From positions 10,324,001-10,388,000 of the forward strand of contig NC_044009.1 of the NCBI RefSeq assembly GCF_900496995.4: a stretch of 64,000 bases of DNA, in the 5' to 3' direction. The stretch is from Aquila chrysaetos chrysaetos. Its lineage: Eukaryota; Chordata; Aves; Accipitriformes; Accipitridae. This document shows positions 57,544-64,000 of this stretch, in pieces (positions within the stretch are counted from its first letter, which is position 1; each line of letters starts with the position of its first letter). The position numbers were made by a program, and so were the translations under genes. The notes under the pieces were generated by a model, which saw nothing but the letters and a program-made list of their open reading frames with translations, made no database searches and was not told the DNA's origin.

Positions 57544-58690
57544 TGTGTGGCAAGGTTTTGGTAGCCGGGGGGGGGGGGGGGGGGGGGCGGTTACAGGGGT
57601 GGCTTCTGTGAGAAGCTGCTGGAAGCTTCCCCTGTGTTCGAGAGAGCCAATACCAGCCGGCTCTAAGACGGACCCGCCGCCAGCCAAGGCCAAGCCAATC
57701 AGCGATAGTGGTAATGCCTCTGTGATAACATTTTTAAGAAGGGAAAAAAAGTTGGGACAGACGAAAAACAGCAGCCGGAGAGAGGAGTGAGAACAGGTAA
57801 GAGAAACAGCCCTGCAGACCCCCAGGTCAGTGAAGAAGGAGGGGGAGGAGATGCTCCAGGCGCCGGAGCAGAGATTCCCCTGCAGCCCGTGGTGAAGACC
57901 ATGGTGAGGCAGGCTGTCCCCCTGCAGTCCATGGAGGTCCACGGTGGAGCAGATATCCACCTGCAGCCCATGGAGGACCCCACGCCGGAGCAGGTGGGTT
58001 CCCGAAGGAGGCTGTGACCCTGTGGGAAGCCCACGCTGGAGCAGGCTCCTGGCAGGACCTGCGGATCTGTGGAGAGAGGAGCCCACGGAGCAGGTTTTCT
58101 GGCAGGACTTGTGACCCCGTGGGGGACCCACACTGGAGCAGTGTGCTCCTGAAGGACTGCATGCCGTGGAAAGGACCCATGCTGGAGCAGTTTGTGAAGA
58201 ACTGCAGCCCGTAGGAAGGACCCATGTTGGAGAAGTTTGTGGAGGACTGTCTCCCGTGGGTGGGACCCCACGCTGGAGCAGGGGAAGAGTGTGATGAGTC
58301 CTTCCCCTGAGGAGGATGAAGCGGCAGAAAATAACGTGTGATGAACTGACCGTAAACCCCATTCCCAGTCCCTCTGTGCCGCTGGGGGGGTGGTAGAGAA
58401 TCCGGGAGTGAAGTTGTGCCTGGGAAGAAGGGAGGGGTGGAGGGAAGGTGTTCTGAGATTTGGTTTTATTTCTCATTACCCTACTCTGGTTGATTTGTAA
58501 TAAATTGAGTTAATTTTCCCCAAGCTGAGTCTGTTTTGCCCATGACGGTAATTGGTGAGTGATCTCTCCTGTCCTTATCTCGACCCACAAGCTCTTTGTT
58601 ATATTTTCTCTCCCCTGTCCAGCTGAGGAGGGGGAGTGATAGAACGGCTTTGGTGGGCACCTGGCATCCAGCCAGGGTCAACCCACCACA
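57544..58690 (+). mobile_element. Solo LTR (about 1.15 kb) of a common avian endogenous retrovirus
   Basis: Starts TGTGTGGCAAGG and ends CAACCCACCACA. Inside are a run of 21 G (57567-57587), repeated CCCACGCTGGAGCAG modules (57960-58275) and AATAAA at 58499-58504. I recognise the type from other bird genomes (ERVL-like; name not assigned). No clear target duplication, so the 5' edge may be off by two bases. Confidence 0.8.
57567..57587. repeat. Homopolymer run of 21 G
   Basis: Uninterrupted G run near the 5' end of the LTR; a likely G-quadruplex and a weak point for assembly. Confidence 0.9.
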
Positions 58691-59106
58691 AAGGGGCACC
58701 TGATCTCTCCTCACCCATAAACTGGTGAGGAACACGAAGCAGGTGAGGAATGAAGGCATGGTCTTTGTCGTGCTGAGAGATCATGGTCCGGACGGGCACT
58801 GCAGGGGTGTGGGGCCAGGGGGCAGAGGAACAGGTCTGCAAGGGGACTGCTGGAGAGAGCGGGGAGAGCTGGGGGGCCCTGTCAGCGTCCTGTTGTCCTT
58901 CAGGTCCTCAGCAGTGCCCTGTCACCTCTGTGCTGCAGGGACCCTTGCCCTTGTGCTCCAGCATTTGCGAGGAGAGGCAGAGTACAAACTTATCTGGAGT
59001 TACCAGCTTAGCACCAGGAGAATCAGCTGCTCACTAAAAATAATTTTAAAAAAGAGACAAACTACAGAATAAAGAGGCTTTTTCAGGATAGGGTGAAAAG
59101 AGTTTG
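58691..59106. other. Intergenic DNA between the solo LTR and the COL6A2 3' end
   Basis: No gene recognised. Convergent 3' ends of the neighbours are expected here. Confidence 0.4.
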
Positions 59107-59112
59107 TTTATT
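59107..59112 (-). terminator. COL6A2: Possible polyadenylation signal of COL6A2
   Basis: AATAAA on the minus strand, about 955 bases after the stop codon. Other signals cannot be excluded. Confidence 0.4.
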
Positions 59113-60065
59113 TTTGCAGACAGCACAATTCAAGTTCAAATCTGGGCATTGCTCAGCAGATACCAGTGGGAAGAAGGCACCATGGTTACTTTGAGCACAT
59201 TGTGATGACAGGGAGGCAGCTGGGGCAGCTGCCCAGTATTTTGTGAGATGCTGGGAGGCATGCTGCCCCGCTCAGCCAGGATTTTGGGATGCAATAATAA
59301 ATGAACAGGTTCTGATGAAGGTTGGAATGGCAGAAGGAAGCAAGGGAGATATGGCCCACAGGAAAATAAAAATCTTAAAAATTACCTGTGAAATTTAGGA
59401 TAGATAGAGCCCCAGAAGGAGCATCGGCAGACAACTGTAGAAGGCAGCAAAACCTCTCACCATCCCGTTGCTCCTGGGAAGGAGGAGCAAGCCACCAAGG
59501 GCCATGCAAAAGGAAAGCAAGTCGCTGACCATTTCAAGCAGCATGTGTTGTGTCATAAACTCACTTGGTCCTCTCAGGGCAGAAGTACCGAGAGAACAAA
59601 AAAGATGAGATAATCTGGAAATAGGTTTGCTAAAGAACAGGGGATGTCACAACTGTAAAGCTCCTCACAGGACACCGAGGGATATTGAGAGTTTTTGAAA
59701 ACTAGAGATGATCATTTGTCCTGCCACACTGGAAAGGTTTCTCGCTTCTCTGATAAGCCCTCCTAGGATTACAGTACGTACGCAAGTCATGGCTTAGTGT
59801 GTATAAAGCTTTACAGAAATATGTTGTGTGGCTCTGTATCCTGCTTTGATCTTAGTTTTAATTAGCACCATAAATGTGAGATACATGACTTTTCATCATG
59901 AAAATCAAAAAAGAGCTCTGAATTTTGGCTAGAAAGGAGGACCCAGAGGGCAGCTGTTCTGGGCCAGCTCAGAGTTGCTAGCAACCATACAGAGGGAAGA
60001 AAATAAAACAGGTAATATCAGGGGTGTGTATACTGGTGAGAGGAGGACATGTGCACTCCCTTCAT

Positions 60066-60673
60066 TTAACATATCCACCTAATGAACCTGTCAAAGAAGC
60101 TGGGCTGGGAGAGGCTGTCATAGTCCTTCTCCCGGAAGATGGCTGCCTGGTCCCCGAGGCCAAGCTTCAGCAGGACGTCCATGTCTACGTCACTCCCAAG
60201 AGCCACTACCGTGGGCATGACATCTTGCTTCTTCATGGAATTGATGGCCTCCTCGAGGTTTTTGCTTCCTGTGATGCCGTCAGTGATGAAGACGAACGAG
60301 AGCTCAGCATTGCGCCGGGCAAGTCGCTGCCCGTCTCCTGGGCTGAGCACGATGTTGTTGATGGCGTGTATGATGGCTGACCCAATGTTGGAGGATGAGT
60401 CCAGGTACTTGATCCGCGCCAGGGCACTGGAGATTTCCGTCAGGTTGTAGGTCAGTGGGAAGACCACATCCTGGTCCCTCTCACTGCCGTACTGCAGCAG
60501 CGCAATCCGGGCATTCATGTTGTCGCTGTTGCTCCTGGCTAGCGTGAGCTGTCGGGCCACCTCCTCCACAAAGTGGTGGGCCCTGTGGAAGTTCTGCTCC
60601 CCGATCCTTTCAGAGCCATCGAGCAAGAAGACAACGTCAATGGGGCGCTGCGTACACTGGGCCACTGCGAGCT
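60066..60673 (-). CDS. COL6A2: Collagen VI alpha-2, last coding exon (C2 vWA domain)
   Basis: COL6A2 is one chain of the beaded-filament collagen VI in the extracellular matrix around muscle, skin and tendon cells. The exon starts after acceptor TTCTGCAG (60674-60681) in the [12 protein letters not shown] region and ends [10 protein letters not shown] with TAA at 60068-60066, the same ending as the human protein as I recall it. It codes the whole C-terminal von Willebrand A domain: [34 protein letters not shown] and [12 protein letters not shown]. The metal-site motif is DGSER and not DxSxS, as I recall for mammals too. The upstream exons with C1 and the triple helix lie beyond the right edge or were not found. 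Intact and confidently identified. Confidence 0.95.
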
Positions 60674-63600
60674 CTGCAGAAGAAAGAAGAAGACAAGAGT
60701 TGGGAGCGTAAGAAAGCCTACACGATAAGGTTGGGGCTTGCCTTGGGCAGTTTGGGCTGGAGTCACTTCCGTGCATCTTTGTCCAAAGAAGGACCAGTCC
60801 CGCTCTGCTGCCAAAGCTTGTCTTTGCAACTGGTAATGTAGGAGCTTTGCTTTTGATGCCCTCAGCTCCTGGGCACTAGGTCTTTATGAATGACAGACCT
60901 CCACAATATTAGACAGGTCTGTGCACTTCAGTCCCAGAATTACATCTACCTTCTTACAGCAGTTTCCAGCTCTTATCTGTAAGAGGAATATCCAGTGATT
61001 AATGGCAGGCAGTGTCTGCAAACCTCTCGGTTACTTCTAGAGAGTGGTTTACTTTCAGATCTACTCTTCACACACGAAAGCTATTTTCATACCTTTCACC
61101 CAGATTAGTTTAATCAGCAATCACTAATTCCTGAAGAGCTTATAAAGGTTGGGTCATATGGTTGGAAAACAGACTATCCTTGTTGGTGCACCTGTTCAAT
61201 AGTAAAGAAGCTTTTGTAATATATAACTGAGCAATATTTGAGTGAAACACAGTGGGACATTGTTCTTCAGGCACTCAGAACAGCACCTGTCTACAAAGTC
61301 GGTACGTGGACATATGAATATATGCAATGAATGAACTCAGAAATAAAAGGAGAAGAAAATAGCTATCTTTGGAGTCAGCTGTTAGTTAGGGACTATTATT
61401 TCATCCCTTTGCAGTAGTTATGCATATTTGGTATTCCTCTGCGTGCACTGCTTCTCTGAGAAACACTTCCATTTCTGCACTGTTGAATTTTCTTCTTGAG
61501 TTTCCTTCTCTGCTGAAAGCACTGGTCAGGAATACAATTGCAACGGCAGTATTGATTTGTGATGTACCTGCTGCAGCTGGCCACCCCCTGTGTTGGCAGC
61601 AGGGCAATGGCCATATTACTGTCAAGCAATTCTGTGGCTCTAAGACTGAATCCTGAAACAGTGAAGTCCTGGAGTCCATGTTATGTTGTGTTGCATGACT
61701 TGCAAGGAAAAGGAGATTCTGGAGCAGCCCCAGCTTGAGCTTCCATTTCTGGCAACGAGGGGTAACTTTTGGGATAGGAGTATCACATTAGGTTGAATTT
61801 CTGTACTATGATCAAATCCAACTTGACAAAGTGCTTCCTCAGTGCTGAATGCTGCTACACCTGGATTCAGCATGGTAGGGTGCTGAACTGGTGTAATTCC
61901 TTGTATGAGTTGAGCAACAAATGGATCACTGTTTAGTATATGAGTACTATGTGTCGTCAATATTTGGCAAATAGTGAAGTTGTATTTTAAGCAAAGTAGA
62001 TACATGCATTCTTGAGACTACAGAGACTACAGAGACAGTATCCAACATAAATCCAGCAGCACAAGATAGTGTAGCAGAAGCTCTGATGCTGCATATCATT
62101 GAGCTCGCAGACTATTTGGCACCACTTCCATCCATGATAAAACAGTCAAACCTGATGCAGGAACTTCTGCTGGTACTTGTGGTTTGACCTAACTCACTGG
62201 ACACAGCAAAAATCCGTGGTTGTTTCTGTATCATGTTCCCTGACCTTGTAGACTTGCATTTCTCCTTAGCCCACACTGTAAAACATATCTACAATGATGG
62301 CATGCCTTGAATGGTGCTTACTGTACATTGCCTTACTACGAATGACAGGCTTTTGCAATGCCAGTTCTGACTGCAGTAGAAACCAATCTCCAAGTGATGT
62401 TTTTCCCCCATGAGCTTTTTGAATCTTGTATTTCCAAATTCAACTGCAATACTCCACTCCTTTAAAGCAATAAAGGTACGTACTCACCTCTGCCCAACCT
62501 TCCATGAGAAATGTTGTCTAAAGGTACATTGATGCTGCAGTTCCCAGTACACAGGCGCTGCTGCGACAAGGGTACTTTGCCTTGGCAGTGCCTGCACTCC
62601 TGGGCCTCACCTGCTCTGTGCAGTCATGAAGTGGGAAAGGCAAGAAGGCATGCCCCTTGCAACCACACAGTCCAAAATCTACACAGGGGTCTGCAAAAGC
62701 AGGAGGAGGTGGGCGGGTGGGAGTAAGGGCTGCATATTGTGTTGGAGAAGTCTTACCAGGCTGTCTCTCTTTTGCTTGTCTACATGTAGTCATGTTTCTT
62801 GTGATAACAAGCAAGATCCACGCCCCTCCCACATGACCCAAAGTAAGCCCTGAGAGCTCCTAATTAAGCAGACAGCAACGGAGAGCAGCATCACTCTGCA
62901 GGTCTTCAGCAAGAGCGTAACACACGGCTGGCTCTCTAGGCAGCCTCTCCTGCAGAAGCACTCCCCCAGGACTCCTCTTGCTGCTCAGCCCTCACCACTG
63001 GAGAGGGCTGCCTTTGAGCTGTGTGGTAAGATGCCCTTACATATGAATTATCTCATGGGAACGTTACATAGGTGCGAGCAGTGCAGCAAAACCTTGGGTT
63101 TGTCCTGCTCAGTGTCACGCTTCGGTTGCAGTTTGTTCCTATTTCTGAGAGGCTGAGGACCCAAGCACCCTTTCCCGCAGTGAGGAACAAGATTCTCATC
63201 CTTAACTGGGAGATAAGCTCTCAGAGGCACCACTGTGAATTAGGCCAACTAAAATCTTCACATCATGCTTTTAATTGGAGCACCAGTCCTTCTCATGCAG
63301 CTTACAGCAAGGCACAAATGCCTGCAGCTCACTCTATTGCGTACTGTATGCTAGGACACAGCTGAGGACATCTAACAGAGATAGCACAAAAAGCAGAAAT
63401 ACCATTGATTTTCCTGCATTAGCAACCCGTCTAGTTACATGCATGTGCAGAGTAACCCTACCCATTCACATCATGTTCCTGCTTCTTCAAAAACCTGCAT
63501 AACTTGTATTCCCTCTATTGTTTCACAGTGTTGACAGTGGAGATGAAAGTGACAGTGAGATGGGGACTGACCTCCCAGCCCTTTCTGGGGCTTCTCCCTT

Positions 63601-64000
63601 TCACAACCCCTCCCATGGCTTTGGGGAAGTGTGGACTGTCCTTTGCCCAACCCCTTATCTTGTGTCCTTCCTTTGCCCAAGAGCTTCACTGAAGGAACCA
63701 CTGCTGTGATGAAATCTATCTGATTCTATCAAAGGGATTAGCCGGGATTGTGTTAGCAAAACACCTTTGTTTCCAATGTTGTACTGCTTTGCTAGGAAAT
63801 ATTTCCAAAGGAAATGAAATAAACAGCCACTGTGTGATGAAATGAAATAAACACCCCCTTTGCTGAAGTCTTGCTGAATCCTTGTGTTGTTCAGCAAAAC
63901 ATCCCAGCCCTGAGATGTTCTCTTCAAATCAGTGGGTTTTGGGAGCTTTTCCTCTAGCATCATGGCTGGAGCAGCTTAACTATTCTGAGTTCAGTCCTCT
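60674..64000. other. COL6A2 intron or upstream DNA
   Basis: I expected the exon coding the C1 vWA domain on the minus strand but saw none of its motifs, so the last intron is at least 3.3 kb. Apart from the open frame at 61640-62017 nothing stands out. Confidence 0.5.
61640..62017 (-). other. Open frame in COL6A2 intron, possible alternative C-terminal exon
   Basis: 125 codons open from a possible acceptor (CTCTGTAG, 62025-62018) to a TAG at 61640, reading SQECMYLLCLKYNFTIC... to LHCFRIQS. It is low in GC, where open frames this long are less expected by chance. Collagen VI alpha-2 is known to use alternative terminal exons. I recognise no domain, and the polypyrimidine tract is weak. Confidence 0.2.

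Noticed and set aside
60024-60380. Open frame opposite the COL6A2 exon
   Set aside because: It is the antisense shadow of the conserved vWA domain on the minus strand.

Overview
This is vertebrate nuclear DNA, almost certainly from a bird. It holds intron-containing genes, a corneous beta-protein (feather-type beta-keratin) gene, avian-type endogenous retrovirus LTRs and a very dense tRNA array. The gene order MCM3AP ... FTCD ... COL6A2 matches the block on human 21q22.3 (from memory). The LTR families suggest a neoavian rather than a galliform bird; that part is inference.

Layout. (1) 1-5.3 kb: the last five coding exons and 3' UTR of MCM3AP (+). (2) 5.4-8.9 kb: a truncated class II (K-type) endogenous retrovirus with 5' LTR, Lys-type primer binding site, decayed gag/protease remnants and a younger solo LTR nested inside it. 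(3) 8.9-27.6 kb: tRNA cluster 1, enclosed by a ~1.95 kb inverted repeat (8899-10849 and 25656-27607). It contains tRNA-Pro, -Ala, -Ser, -Thr and -Met genes and a broken VMO1-like gene (23054-23889, -). (4) 27.6-36.8 kb: tRNA-free DNA with one two-exon beta-keratin gene (30.1-31.7 kb, +). (5) 36.8-46.0 kb: tRNA cluster 2 (Pro, Ala, Ser only). Much of it is a direct duplicate of cluster 1 (18512-21594 matches 42900-46015), and it is interrupted by a ~1 kb LTR that itself carries a K-type solo LTR. (6) 46.5-52.7 kb: a complete 14-exon FTCD gene (+) encoding 541 residues, with both catalytic residues at the family positions. (7) 54.3-56.2 kb: a PRR13-like small proline/histidine/serine-rich gene (+). 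(8) 57.5-58.7 kb: another solo LTR. (9) 59.1-60.7 kb: the last coding exon of COL6A2 (-), convergent with FTCD.

I count 47 tRNA genes or near-complete tRNA copies: 21 Pro with anticodons AGG, CGG and TGG, 13 Ala with TGC and CGC, 6 Ser with CGA or TGA, 3 Ser-GCT, 2 Thr-AGT and 2 elongator Met-CAT. There are also several decayed fragments. The clusters look like a mosaic of direct and inverted segmental duplications. In places the duplicate copies of one tRNA-Pro locus differ only in the anticodon, so isoacceptor identity has switched between paralogs. The many long open frames in the GC-rich tRNA region are not genes.
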